A stretch of DNA of 64,000 bases from Prionace glauca. Its lineage: Eukaryota > Chordata > Chondrichthyes > Carcharhiniformes > Carcharhinidae. Below, piece by piece: positions 1 through 9,518 of the stretch; the first letter of the stretch is position 1; every line of letters begins with the position of its first letter. The notes under the pieces are model-generated. The model was not told the DNA's origin and ran no database searches. It saw only the letters and a program-made list of their open reading frames with translations. A program made the translations under genes and the position numbers. The DNA is taken from the NCBI GenBank assembly GCA_037974335.1, contig CM075760.1, positions 24,103,538 through 24,167,537 on the forward strand. The letters are read 5' to 3'.

Positions 1-794
1 CCCTTCCCACACACTGAACAAATGAATGGCGTTTCCCCAGTGTGAACTCGCTGGTGTGTCCTCAGGCTGGACGACCATTTAAATCGCTTTGTGCAGTGAG
101 AGCAGCTGAAGGGTCTCTCCTCAGTGTGAACTCGCTGGTGGGACATTAAATCCGCAGCACTTTTGAAGCCACTCCCACAGTTAGAACATTTAAAGGGTCT
201 CTCATTGCTGTGAGTGAGATTGTGACTCAGCAGGTTGGATGAAGTAGTGAATCCTTTCCCACACACAGAGCAGGTGAATGGTTTCTCCCCGGTGTGAACT
301 CGCTGGTGTCTCTGCAGAATGGTTGAGTGACTGAATCCTTTCCCACAGTCAGAGCAAGTGAACGGCTTCTCCCCAGTGTGAATCCGCTGGTGTGTCCGCA
401 GGTCAGATAACTGAGTGAATCCCTTCCCACACACAGAGCAGGTGAATGGCCTCTCCCCAGTGTGAACTCGCTGGTGTCTCTGCAGGCTGGATGACCATTT
501 AAATCTCTTTGTGCAGTGAGAGCAGCTGAACGGTCTCTCCTCAGTGTGAACTCGCTGGTGGGACATCAGATCCTGTGAGTTTTTGAAGCCATTCCCACAA
601 TCAGAACATTTAAAGGGTCTCTCATTGGTGTGAGTGAGATTGTGACTCAGCAGGCCGGGTAACTGAGTGAATCCCTTCCCACACACAGAGCAGGTGAATG
701 GTTTCTCCCCAGTGTGACTGCGTCGATGAGTTTCCAGCTCAGATGGAAACCAGAATCCCTTCCCACAGTCCCCACATTTCCATGGTTTCTCCAT
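1..794 (-). CDS. C2H2 zinc-finger protein, N-terminal part (open at left edge)
   Basis: The frame starts at the ATG at 794 in the strong context ACCATGG and is still open at base 1, so the C-terminus lies outside. It holds nine whole Kruppel-type fingers and part of a tenth, in strict 84-bp register (C-x2-C-x12-H-x3-H). Linkers are TGE(R/K)PF alternating with NERPF and TEERPF. The first finger is the family-constant one ([18 protein letters not shown]). No KRAB, SCAN or BTB domain is seen. The last exon probably begins at the 3' splice site near 1,051 (CTTTTACAG on the minus strand). The leader holds a finger relic (ECGKSFNQ near 825-845) cut off by a TAA at 822-824. Head-to-head with the gene at 3,399. 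Expected to be a nuclear DNA-binding regulator; target unknown. Confidence 0.85.
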   Translation of the reverse strand, partial: MEKPWKCGDCGKGFWFPSELETHRRSHTGEKPFTCSVCGKGFTQLPGLLSHNLTHTNERPFKCSDCGNGFKNSQDLMSHQRVHTEERPFSCSHCTKRFKWSSSLQRHQRVHTGERPFTCSVCGKGFTQLSDLRTHQRIHTGEKPFTCSDCGKGFSHSTILQRHQRVHTGEKPFTCSVCGKGFTTSSNLLSHNLTHSNERPFKCSNCGSGFKSAADLMSHQRVHTEERPFSCSHCTKRFKWSSSLRTHQRVHTGETPFICSVCGK

Positions 795-1140
795 GGTGTG
801 GGTGTCCTTGTGACCTGCTGGTTAAAACTCTTTCCACACTCAATCCACTGGAACACTCGCACTCCGGTGTGTGCGTGTCTTGGTGCTTTTCTTGTCACAG
901 TATTTGAAATCTTCTGAAGCAGACAGAACAGAGAAGTTTTCTTGATTCAAAGGTCGATTATATACACGTCCCAGTGAATTGAGTGACTGTCAGATCTTTA
1001 GGTGATGTTTGGTTTGAGATTTCTATCTGTAAATCGTCACCCTCAGATATCCTGTAAAAGGAATTTACAAAAGTCATCATTGTTGGTGCAGGAGAGAAAT
1101 TCAGAACAATTTTAGTTTTGAAGGAAAATTCTTTTTTCAT

Positions 1141-1790
1141 TGTAAGTGTCAGGGCAGATACATCAAGATGTTCTATGAAGCTTGCCTGACCTGTAGCATT
1201 TTATGTTGAACTTGGCTAGGATGAACATGAGAGGTTTCACTTCAGGTGAGATTCAAAAACAAAGTTTAATTAAGAATATTGTTGACATGCATAGCAAGAC
1301 AATTAGCAAGAACTTTTAATAATCGCAAACAAGAAACATAACAACCACGATAGAATCTTAAGGGATATCTCTAAAGTGTTTGAACCAAAGCCAACATACA
1401 ATACACAAAATCCTTCTAATAAGCACACTACAGCATAGATTAATGCCCACTTGTTACATGTATCCAGCCTCCTGGGTTGAGTGCTGAAAATCCCTTGGGA
1501 AGAAACTTAGAAGTGATTGTAGTCGAATCTGTTTTCCTAAAACCCAGTTTCTTTAACGCAGAACCAAACAAAGAGAAAAAACAGGTGAAGAGGCTGCTTC
1601 TTCGCTCGCTGCTAAATTGCTTTCCAAAACAAAATAAAAAACCTGAAGGAAAAAACCCCGATCACCTTATTGCCACAGACAAAACTGAAAGTCCTATCAC
1701 CTGACTGCCACTGCTTAGCTCCACCCTGTAATAACATCGCTCAATCAATAAGCAGCATGATTTTAAAAAAACCTTTTTTCATGGTATACT
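1141..1790. mobile_element. Unidentified ~650-bp insertion in the leader of the minus ZNF gene
   Basis: The paralogous leaders at 8.9 kb and 18.1 kb run without a break from the TTCTTTCCTCTC block into the AGCTATAAATC block, whereas here about 650 bp separates them. The insert begins near TGTAAGTGTC and ends near CACCTAACA. It has no coding potential that I recognise. Length and TG...CA ends would suit a solo LTR, but no matching second copy or clear target duplication is seen, so the class stays open. Confidence 0.4.
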
Positions 1791-1863
1791 CACCTAACAT
1801 CATTCCCCCAAAGCTATAAATCTCCATCTCACACACTCTCCCTTCATTCTCACTCTGCTGTAT

Positions 1864-1923
1864 CTAATATTCACCCTCCCAATTCTCCTGAAGGTGCTGA
1901 TTGAGGCTGATTGACAGATCCAT
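1864..1923 (-). other. Conserved 19-codon upstream ORF, copy 1
   Basis: Reads MDLSISLNQHLQENWEGEY then TAG. The same mini-frame, with the same start and stop, occurs in leaders at 2,890, 10,906 and 18,209, and truncated at 9,070. It would act as an upstream ORF only if this stretch is kept in the mRNA; an apparent donor (GTGAGT near 2,136) could place it in an intron for this gene. No function is assigned. Confidence 0.4.
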
Positions 1924-2034
1924 GCTCACTGCTTCCTGCCCTGGACACAGGGAACTGACACTCTCCATGCAGGCTGCCGGACAGATCTTTGCCCATATGA
2001 CAGGACTAACAATGTGTGGAATGTACAGACTGGA

Positions 2035-2146
2035 CTCACTTCCTTTCCCTTCAGTTGCTGCAAGTCCCCAATTTCCCCCAGAATGAGAAAAGGAATGGAA
2101 AGAGGGAGAGAAGGAAGTGTTTTACTCACAGATGTTGGAGACAGGA
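2035..2146 (-). other. Probable first-exon end and 5' splice donor, minus ZNF gene
   Basis: On the minus strand the sequence ACATCTGTGAGTAAAAC carries a good donor (GT-GAGTAAA). It is repeated at 9,849-9,867, 30,120-30,140 and 36,328-36,345, always next to the promoter block. It is followed downstream by a block (CTCATTCTGGGGGAAATTGG) that also occurs on the plus-strand side at 2,640-2,665, so the two first exons are inverted paralogues. Confidence 0.5.
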
Positions 2147-2159
2147 GAAAGTTTGAGTC

Positions 2160-2620
2160 TGTCTGAAGCTCAATCGTCATTCACACAAAGCCCGCACTTT
2201 GATTGGCTGGAAGACAAGAGTCCTTCCGGTCCTCCAACTCTTCCCATTGGTCAAGACCTCAGCATGAAGGTTGGGGACGGTGGGACTACCTCCGCACATG
2301 CGCAGCTTCCTCTCTCTCTTGGACATGCGCAGTCCCGGGGAGGGGGAGATCACCGAGCGGTTTCTCGCTCTGGCCGGAGCCGCCAGCCTGGAAACCTTGG
2401 CTCGAAGAGGGGCATTGGCAGGGGGAGGGGGAGGAGCTCCCTGGTACGCGCGCCCGGGCCTGCGCACCAGAACCGGGAGACGTCACCGCGTAGCAGAGTG
2501 ATTCGTATTGGCTGATTTCGGCAGCGCTCGATTGTAACGTCACAACGCGGAAGTTGGTCAATGAGCTGCAGAGGAAACTTCCTCCCCTGGGCAACATCTG
2601 GGAGGAAATCAATGTTTCCC
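2160..2620. promoter_or_regulatory. Bidirectional GC-rich promoter P1 between ZNF genes
   Basis: CpG-rich against AT-rich surroundings and placed between two divergent ZNF genes. Visible elements: CCAAT boxes (GATTGGCTGG near 2,200; CATTGGTC near 2,255; TATTGGCTGA near 2,507), an ETS-type site (CTTCCGGTCC near 2,222), two NRF1-like half sites (ACATGCGCAG near 2,296 and 2,324) and two CRE-like sites 57 bp apart (GACGTCAC at 2,479; TAACGTCAC at 2,535). No TATA box is evident. The same order of elements recurs in P2 and P4. Bidirectional use is inferred from the layout. Confidence 0.7.
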
Positions 2621-2784
2621 CCTTTCCATTTCTTTTCTCATTCTGGGGGAAATTGGGGACTTGCAGCAACTGAAGGGTAAGGAAGCGAATCTAGTCTGTA
2701 TATTCCACACGATTTTAGTCCAGTCATATGGGCAGAGATCTGTCTGGCAACCTGCATGGAAATTTTCAGCTAGTGACGTTTGCT

Positions 2785-2872
2785 ACCAAATAAAGCTATT
2801 GGACTTTAACCTGGTGTTGTGAGACTTCTTACTGTGTTTACCCCAGTCCAACATCGGCACCTCCACATCCAG
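2785..2872 (-). repeat. Penelope-like terminal repeat fragment
   Basis: Contains GTTGTGAGACTTCTTACTGT and GTCCAACATCGGCACC, the end block also seen at 9,405, 14,705, 37,040 and 39,727. It splits the ZNF leader. Confidence 0.5.
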
Positions 2873-2889
2873 GACAGGAAGCAATGAGC

Positions 2890-2949
2890 ATGGACCTGTC
2901 AATTGGCCTCAATCATCAACGTCAGGAGAATTGGGAGGGTGAATATTAG
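2890..2949 (+). other. Conserved 19-codon upstream ORF, copy 2
   Basis: Reads MDLSIGLNHQRQENWEGEY then TAG, 155 bp before the splice acceptor. It has the same length, start and stop as copies 1, 3 and 4, with amino-acid changes in the middle. Confidence 0.4.
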
Positions 2950-3259
2950 ATACAGCAGAGTGAGAATGGAGGGAGAGTGTGTGGGATGGAGATTTACAGC
3001 TTTTGGAGAATGAGAGAGAAAAATGTTCCACAGAAAATGGAATTGTCTGTTCTGAATTGTGATCCTGCACTGATACTGATAACTTGTGTCAACTTGTTTT
3101 ACAGGATATTGAAAGAGGAATCACAGGCTAAAATCTCAAACATCACGCCTAGATCTGGCACAGTCATATTCATCGGAACCTGAATATCATCGACCATTGA
3201 ATCTGGAAGGAGATTTGAAAAGATTTCAAACATCAGTGCAATTGGAAAAGCATCAACAT

Positions 3260-3368
3260 ACTTCCACTGAAGAGCTTTAACCAGTTACACAGCCTGAATA
3301 AATATCACACCATTCACAGTGGGGAGAGACTGTACACGTGTTGTGTGGGTGGACGAGGCTTCAACTGA
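3260..3368 (+). pseudogene. Fossil zinc finger in the 5' leader
   Basis: In frame with the ZNF ORF, the leader reads [20 protein letters not shown] then LYTCCVGGRGFN and TGA. This is one finger and the start of another, now upstream of a stop at 3,366-3,368. The matching stop (AACTGATTG) sits at the same place before the ZNF genes at 8.5, 11.4 and 17.7 kb, so the protein was shortened at its N-terminus before the copies arose. Confidence 0.6.
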
Positions 3369-3398
3369 TTGTCCACTCAAGGGAGAGGCAAAGATACC

Positions 3399-4829
3399 AT
3401 GGAGAAACCATGGAAATGTGCAGACTGTGGAAAGAGATACAGAGCCCCTTCCCTGCTGGAAGCTCATCGGCGCAGCCACACTGGGGAGAGGCCGTTCATC
3501 TGCCCTCAGTGTGGGGAGGGATTCATTCAGTTCCCACACCTGCAGTCACATCAGCGAGTTCACACTGGAGAGAGGCCTTTCACCTGCTCTCAGTGTGGAA
3601 AGGGATTCACAATGTTATCCACTTTGCAGAGACACCAGCGAATTCACACTGGGGAGAGGCTGTTTACCTGCTCTCAGTGTGGGAAGGGATTCAACCAGTT
3701 ATCCAATCTGCAGACACACCAGCGAATTCACACTGGGGAGAGGCCATTCACCTGCTCTCAATGTGGAAAAGGATTCACTGTGTTATCCACTTTGCAGAGA
3801 CACCAGCGAATTCACAGTGGGGAGAGGCCATTCACCTGCTCTCAGTGTGGGGAGGGATTCACTCTGTTATCCAATATGCGGAGACACCAGCGAGTTCACA
3901 CTGGGGAGGAGCCGTTTCCCTGCTCTCAGTGTGAGAAGAGATTCACTGACTCATCCAGCCTGCAGAGACACCAGCGAGTTCACACTGGGGAGAGGCCATT
4001 CACCTGCTCTCAGTGTGGAAAGGGATTCACTGTGTTATCCACTTTGCAAACACACCAGCGAGTTCACACTGGAGAGAGGCCGTTCACCTGCTCTCGGTGT
4101 GGGAAGGGATTCAACAAGTTATCCAATCTGCGAACACACCAGCGAATTCACACTGGAGAGATGCCGTTCACCTGCTCTCGGTGTGGGAAGGGATTCAACC
4201 AGTTATCCAATTTGCGGACACACCAGCGAGTTCACACTGGAGAGAGACCTTTCACCTGCTCTCAGTGTGGAAAAGGATTCACTGTGTTATCCACTTTGCA
4301 GAGACACCAGCGAATTCACTCTGGGGAGAAACCATTCACCTGCTCTCAGTGTGGGAAGAGATTCACTCAGGCATCCAGCCTGCGGGCACACCATCGAGTT
4401 CACACTGGGGAGAAGCCGTTCACCTGCTCTCAGTGTGAGAAGAGATTTACTGACTCATCCAGCCTGCGGGCACACCAGCGAGTTCACACTGGGGAGAGAC
4501 CGTTCACCTGCTCTCAGTGTGGAAAGGGATTCACTCAGTTATCCACTTTGCAGATACACCAACGAGTTCACACTGGGGAGAGGCCGTTCACCTGCTCTCA
4601 GTGTGGGAAGGGATTCATTAAGTCATGCAATCTGCAGACACATCAGCGAGTTCACACTGGAGAGAGGTCATTCACCTGATCTCAGTGTGGAAAGGGATTC
4701 GCTGTGTCATCCCACTTGCAAACACACCAGCGAGTTCACACTGGGGAGAGACCGTTCATCTGCTCTCAGTGTGGGAAGGGATTCAGAATTTCATCCCAGC
4801 TGCTGAGACACCAACAAGTTCACGAATGA
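3399..4829 (+). pseudogene. C2H2 zinc-finger gene, 17 fingers, shortened by an in-frame TGA after 15
   Basis: The frame starts at ATG 3,399 (ACCATGG). Fifteen fingers are open to a TGA at 4,677-4,679 that replaces the first zinc-binding Cys of finger 16 (TTC ACC TGA). Fingers 16 and 17 continue in the same frame to the family-typical end (HQQVHE, TGA at 4,827-4,829). The product is 426 residues instead of 476. All 15 fingers keep C2H2 and TGE(R/K/M)PF-type linkers (one TGEEPF), so a shortened protein could still bind DNA. Several fingers are near copies (FTVLSTLQ in fingers 5, 8 and 11; NQLSNL or NKLSNL in 4, 9 and 10), a sign of recent internal duplication or conversion. Driven by P1. The 3' UTR carries the family block (GTGGGCTGATGCTCTTTGAG). 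Whether this is a live truncated gene or a dying one cannot be told. Confidence 0.8.
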
Positions 4830-5039
4830 TATTCAGGGTTGGATTCTGCTGTTACTGTTTCAGCTCTCAGTTACATCCAGGACTGCATTTTGTTCATTCT
4901 CACAGCTGGTCAATGGGGAAAGTTTCTTTCTGGTGGACGGTCTGGTCTCACAACTTTGCCTCCAGTGGGCTGATGCTCTTTGAGTCTTGTTGCGAATACC
5001 TGGTTTCAAATTTCACAAGGATCACAGAGTGACTGGGTG

Positions 5040-5400
5040 TTAGGAAGTTCAGAGATATTTAGTCAGCATTTCTGTTTGAAACCCTCCAAAATGCCCATCC
5101 AATTTCCTTTGAAATTATTTATTGTCTCCACTTCCTCCACCCTCGTAGACAGCCAGTTCCAGATCATTACCATTCATGGCTTCAAAATATTCTTCCTCAC
5201 ATCTCCCATGCATCTCTGACCCAAAACGTCAAATCTGTGACCCAATCGTCCTTATCTCATCAGCTAATTGGAACAGCTTTTCTCTGTCTCTGTCCACCTT
5301 ATCTAAACCTGTCAGTATCTTGTCTGCGTCTATCAAATCTCCCCTCAATTTCCTTTGTTCCAAGGGAAACAACCCCAGTCTGACATCGACAATAAAGAAC
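5040..5400 (-). mobile_element. CR1-type LINE 3' fragment
   Basis: On the minus strand it resembles the C-terminal CR1 reverse-transcriptase region and tail. The matching fragments at 23,770-24,110 (+) and 16,360-16,520 (+) sit at the same place relative to a ZNF 3' end, so the insertion predates the gene duplications. Confidence 0.6.
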
Positions 5401-5439
5401 AAACTAACAGAATATGTTAATATTTGAAATCGAGTTGGA

Positions 5440-6230
5440 ATGTTTAATTTCTGTTTTAAGGATATTGTAAATATATTGTCCTGACAATAATGAAATTGGG
5501 ATAACTCACCTTGGATCTGGTTGAATGGAAAATATCAATCTGGAATCCACCTACAGTTAGTGAAAGTCTGGAATGTGTAGTGGGAAATTCCTCCCTAACA
5601 GCACTGTGGGTGTACCTACACCTCAGGCATTGTAGCAGTTCAGGAAGGCAGTGTTGGGGTTGACCATGGCCGAGGCAGCTACATACAGCCACATATTCTG
5701 TTTTAATTGAAGGACTGCAGATTGAATGTGAGGCTTTATGGGACTGGACTATCTTACCACCTTCCTGTGACTGCTCAGTTTCTGCAATCACGGACTGTTA
5801 AAGTTGCTTAGCAGCGCCCCAAAACAGAGGACCGGGTGAGAATATTTACTCAGAATGAATTAGAATTAAGCTTATTCCAGTTTAGTGGCTGAGAACCTGA
5901 ATCTGTAAAAAGGGGGTCTGACCAATCATCAAACAGCAGTAGACAGTTAGTTCAGAAGTTAAGAAGCATTCTCAGGCATCATATCAATTATTTTATCATA
6001 AATTTGTGAGGGACTTGTGACCTGATAGTCGGTAAATTGACAGTATACTCCAAGTAGCACTGACTGAAAAGCGGATCTCTGAGAGTAGATCCTAATGGTT
6101 CTAATCCTACCATTAGATGGAACAAAAAAAAGTTTTGAGTTATAATAAAGGAGAACTAAGCATCTTGTATCTTATTTTAATCAAGGAGTTGTGAGCTTTT
6201 AGTGCTCTGTCACTTTAAGAAGCTATAGCT
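5440..6230 (+). repeat. Segmental duplication arm, inverted match at 20,915-20,995 and 23,025-23,765
   Basis: Blocks such as CCATGGCCGAGGCAGCTACA (near 5,667) and CTTGTATCTTATTTTA (near 6,165) recur in reverse orientation. The minus copy is interrupted at about 20,996-23,020 by later LINE and SINE insertions. This arm follows the plus ZNF gene at 3.4 kb and its mate lies 3' of the minus gene at 24.3 kb. Confidence 0.7.
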
Positions 6231-6730
6231 GTGAGAGAGAATGCTGAGGATTCACTGTTTGATATTTACGAGCTGTGAGAACCTGTATGTTTCATTTGTT
6301 TATGTGGATGTTTGTAGATGTGTTTTATCATTGTTTTGGGCTACATTTGTTAAGGTTTATCTTTCTGGGGATTTATCTTGAGTCTTTAATTAAAGGTATT
6401 TCTTGAAGTTTAAAAACAGAACCACAAGAACGCTGAAGGAATTCATTTTGGTCATTCTTGTAAAGCACATGCTAAGTTTCTCTGCTTGTGTATGGATGAT
6501 ATTTGTGGGTTGATTGCTTCAAGCTTTGAGGATTTCTGTCTGTGATTTAAATCAAACAGATTTTCAAAAAAAGTGTAATTAATAAAGCTTTTTTTTCAAA
6601 AGTTATGAGCCTGGAGCCATATTTACTGGCCAGAGACCTGATTCCAGGATTTTTTACTTAACATGGGGGAATTTTAATCTGGATACAATTCACACATGTG
6701 AGAATGAGAGTTTTAATTTGTCGTGGTTAT
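6230..6730. other. AT-rich intergenic stretch, nothing recognised
   Basis: No open frame, no family repeat that I recognise, and only short A/T runs (near 6,570-6,600). Confidence 0.4.
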
Positions 6731-6734
6731 TTAA

Positions 6735-7275
6735 AATTTGGGAGATGTGAAATGATTCTGACCAATCTGGTGTTGGATTGATCTTTGGTTAAACTTCCTA
6801 TCAGAGTTGAGAGGGTCAGCTAATGAGGAGAGACTGAGTGGACTGGAATTATACTCATTGGAATTCAGAAGAATGAGAGGAGCTTTTCTAGAAACATATA
6901 AAATTATGAATATAGTATATATAAAATTATCAGAATAGATAAGATAGAAGTAGGAAGGTTGTTTCAATTGGCAGGTGAAACTCGAACTAGGGGGCATTGC
7001 CTCAAAATAAGGGGGTACAGATTTAGAACTGAGTTGAAGAGGAACTTCTTCATGCAAAGTTTGTTTATTTATTAGTCACAAATAAGGCTTACATTCACAC
7101 TACAGTGAAGTTACTTTGAAATTCAACTAGTTGCTACACTCCAGCACCTTCTGTGGCATTCCCTGCCAGTGTTTGTTGAATGTTTTTAAGGCAAAGGATA
7201 GATAAATTCTTCAACCGTAAAGGAGAGAACACTCACAATGGTATGCCTATCCTGCCAGTAGATTTGCAGGATTTT
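6735..7275 (+). mobile_element. CR1-type LINE 3' end, split by a SINE piece
   Basis: The DNA reads as decayed RT C-terminus (GGCATTGCCTCAAAATAAGG, then GGAACTTCTTCATGCAAAG). It is interrupted at 7,063-7,147 by a minus-strand SINE end (TTTATTAGTCACAAATAAGG) and resumes with TTTTTAAGGCAAAGGATAG. Confidence 0.6.
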
Positions 7276-7279
7276 GTGG

Positions 7280-7510
7280 AAACAACATTAGTGACATCTC
7301 TTCAGGGATTTGAGGTGTGTGCTGTACGTTGCCCATGCTTCTGATGGATACAAGAGGGCAGAGACCACGGCTGCTCTGTGGAACATGAGGCTGGTGCTGG
7401 ATCTGAGTCTTGAGCTTCAAACACTCTGTTCCTCATACTTCCGAAGCCTGTAGTGATTAATTGGAGTTGATGCTGGGTTTCGTCTTTTCATCTTTGTATC
7501 TGCCTGTGTC
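7280..7510 (-). mobile_element. Non-LTR retrotransposon fragment (RT C-terminus)
   Basis: The minus strand encodes FHRAAVVSALLYPSEAWATY, which matches the LLYxxExW pattern near the end of LINE reverse transcriptases. It lies between two CR1 pieces; clade not assigned. Confidence 0.5.
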
Positions 7511-7908
7511 GACAGGAGGCTCCCCAGAAGGCTGAGGGGGTACATGGTTGAGGTGTATAAGATTATGAGGGGTGTGGACAGGGTGGATAGGAAGCAGCTG
7601 TATCCCTTATTTGAAGGATCAATAATGAGGTGGCATCATTTTAAGGTGAGGGACAGGAGGTTTTGGGGGATTTGAAGAAAAATGTTTTCACCCAGAGGGT
7701 GGTGGGAGTCTGGAATTCACTGTCTGGGAGGGTAGTAGAGGCAGGTAACTTCACAACCTTTAAAAAGCACATGGATGAGCATTGGAATGTTTTGACAGTT
7801 CAAACACCATCAGCCAAGTGCTGGAAAGTGGATTAATGCAAATTTAGTATACTTTTGTCAGTGCAGACTTGATGGGCTGAAAGGCCCTTTCTGTACTGTA
7901 TGACTCTA
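7510..7908 (+). mobile_element. CR1-type LINE 3' end abutting a ZNF stop codon
   Basis: Reads as decayed CR1 RT C-terminus (ATAAGATTATGAGGGGTGTG, AATTCACTGTCTGGGAGGG) and ends in the usual tail (TACTGTATGACTCTATGACT). The tail touches the last codons of the minus ZNF gene. Confidence 0.7.
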
Positions 7909-8499
7909 TGACTTGTGAACTCGCTGGTGTTTCTGCAGTCGGGATGAGTGGGTGAATCCCGTCCCACACACGGTGCAGGTGAACGGTCTCTCCCCAGTGT
8001 GAACTCGCTGGTGTGTCCGCAGGGCAGATGATGATCTGAATCTCTTTGTGCAGTGAGAGCAGCTGAACGGTCTCTCCTCAGTGTGAATGCGCTGGTGGGA
8101 CATCATTAGCTGAGAGCTTTTGAAATCCCTCCCACAGTCAGAGCATTTAAAGGGTCTCTCCTGGGTGTGAATGACATTGTGCCTCAGCAAGTAGGGCAAC
8201 TGACTGAAATCTTTCCCACATACAGAACAAGTAAATGGCCTCTCCCCAGTGTGAACTAACTGGTGTCTCCGCAGACCTGATGCCACACTGAATCCTTTCC
8301 CACACACAGAACAAGTGAACGGCCTCTCCCCAGTGTGAACTCGCTGATGGCTCTGCAAATCAATTAACTGAGTGAATCCCTTCCCACACACAGAGCAGGT
8401 GAACGGTCTCTCCCCAGAGTGACTGTGCCGATGAATTTCCAGCTGAGATGGAAAACTGAATCCTTTCCCACAGTCCGCACATTTCCATGGTTTCTCCAT
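7906..8499 (-). CDS. C2H2 zinc-finger protein, 7 fingers
   Basis: ATG at 8,499 (ACCATGG), 197 residues. Seven intact fingers, starting with the constant finger ([18 protein letters not shown]) and ending HQRVHKS. Linkers are mostly TGERPF, with QERPF and TEERPF before fingers 5 and 6 (KCSDCGR, SCSHCTK). The shape resembles the 1-794 and 11,450 genes, so these three form a subfamily. Paralogues end HQRVHK-TGA; here the codon reads TCA and the stop TAG comes from the LINE tail that follows. The last exon starts near 8,856 (CCTTTGACAG). The leader keeps a finger relic (CTVCGKSFNQLYSL near 8,600-8,645) before a stop. The gene is short for the family but every finger is complete. Head-to-head with 11,450 across P2. 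Confidence 0.85.
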   Translation of the reverse strand: MEKPWKCADCGKGFSFPSQLEIHRHSHSGERPFTCSVCGKGFTQLIDLQSHQRVHTGERPFTCSVCGKGFSVASGLRRHQLVHTGERPFTCSVCGKDFSQLPYLLRHNVIHTQERPFKCSDCGRDFKSSQLMMSHQRIHTEERPFSCSHCTKRFRSSSALRTHQRVHTGERPFTCTVCGTGFTHSSRLQKHQRVHKS

Positions 8500-9010
8500 G
8501 GTGCGGGTGTCCTTGTGACTCTCCAGGTTAAACAATCAGTTAAATGTCACACAGAACACAGGTACAGTCTCTTCTCGCTGTGAATGTTGTGATGTATTTT
8601 CAGGCTGTATAACTGGTTAAAGCTCTTTCCACACACAGTGCACTGGAACACTCTCACTCGGGTGTGTTTGTTTTGCTGCTTTTCCAGTCACACTGATGCT
8701 TAAAATCTTCTGAAGCAGACAGAACAGAGAAACATTTCTCCTTCTAGATTCAAAGGTCAATGATATTGAGGTCCTGATGAATTGAGTGACTCTGTCACAT
8801 GCTGATGTGATGTTTGATTTGAGATTTCTGTCTGTAAATCCTCACCTTCTGATACCCTGTCAAAGGAATTTACACAAGTCATCAGTGTCAGTACAGAATA
8901 GAAATTCAGAACAGACAATTCTAGTTTCTATGTAACATTCTTTCCTCTCTCATTCTCCAAAAGCTGTAAATCTCCTTCCACGCTCTCCCTCTATTCTCAC
9001 TCTGCTGTGT

Positions 9011-9070
9011 CTAATGTTCACTCTCTCAATTCTCCTGAAGGTGCTGATTGAGGCAGATTGACAGATCCAT
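9011..9070 (-). other. Upstream mini-ORF, truncated copy
   Basis: Same start as the other copies (MDLSICLNQHLQEN) but the conserved Trp codon TGG is TGA, so it stops after 14 residues. Confidence 0.35.
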
Positions 9071-9179
9071 GCTCACTGCTTCCTGTCCTGGACACAGAGC
9101 TGAAAATCTCCATGCAGGCTACCAGACAGATGTCTCTCATACGGGATAAAAGTGTAATATAACAGGACATTATTTGAAT

Positions 9180-9400
9180 AATAGTAGAGCAGGGATTTGA
9201 GGAATATTTATACTTACGTAGGGACAGCATCTGATCTGGAACTCGCTGCCTATGAAGATGGTGGAACTGAAAATGTTCAATCATTTCAAAATGAAATTGG
9301 GCGCGCATTCAAAGAAAATAAAACTTGCAGAGGAATGTTGGCAAAGCAATAGAATAGGACTGATTGGTTCATTCTGTAGAGAATCAATCTGTAGTCCATA
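9180..9400 (+). mobile_element. Decayed LINE tail fragment
   Basis: Shares CTGGAACTCGCTGCCTATGA and CATTTCAAAATGAAATTGG with 35,760-35,815. Read as an old CR1-type tail; no open frame. Confidence 0.4.
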
Positions 9401-9404
9401 ACAT

Positions 9405-9516
9405 GATGTGGGGATGTCTGCATTGGACTGGGGTGGGCGCAGTAAGAATTCTCACATCAGGTGAACATCTCTGCTACCAAATAAACCTGTTGGACTTTAA
9501 CCTGGTATTGTGAGAC
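9405..9516 (+). repeat. Penelope-like terminal repeat fragment
   Basis: Starts ATGATGTGGGGATGTCTGCA and ends GTGAGACTTCTTACTGT, the two ends of the repeat seen complete at 39,727-39,965; here most of the middle is missing. Confidence 0.5.
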
Positions 9517-9518
9517 TT

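Larger units (their letters stand above)
2590..3104 (+). other. Plus-strand leader of the 3,399 ZNF gene, ending at a splice acceptor
   Basis: The leader contains CTCATTCTGGGGGAAATTGG, then a possible donor (GGGTAAGG near 2,676), a small repeat insertion (2,785-2,872), the mini-ORF at 2,890, and a polypyrimidine tract with acceptor AACTTGTTTTACAG ending at 3,104. It is homologous, inverted, to 1,051-2,140. The exon after 3,104 reads ILKEESQAKIS before a TGA, so it is taken as untranslated. Confidence 0.55.

Noticed and set aside
1141-1790. Solo LTR
   Set aside because: Ends and length would suit, but I could not find a clear target duplication or a second copy, so it is listed only as an unidentified insertion.
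2117-2515. Open frames of 70-130 codons on both strands over P1, P2, P4 and P5
   Set aside because: Long frames arise from high GC (few stop codons); they start and end at random and are not conserved between the promoter copies.
3483-4679. Direct repeats at fixed spacing, CRISPR-like
   Set aside because: The period is 84 bp, the length of one finger plus linker, with no variable spacers of the right kind.
4677-4679. TGA read as selenocysteine in place of Cys
   Set aside because: A TGC to TGA point change is the simple reading. I see no SECIS-like element in the 3' UTR, and zinc-finger proteins are not known selenoproteins.
3319-4806. A 495-codon open frame with repeated [20 protein letters not shown]-like units
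   Set aside because: It is the +1 shadow of the zinc-finger array. Every unit is a finger read out of frame, and the same shadow appears over all ZNF genes on both strands.
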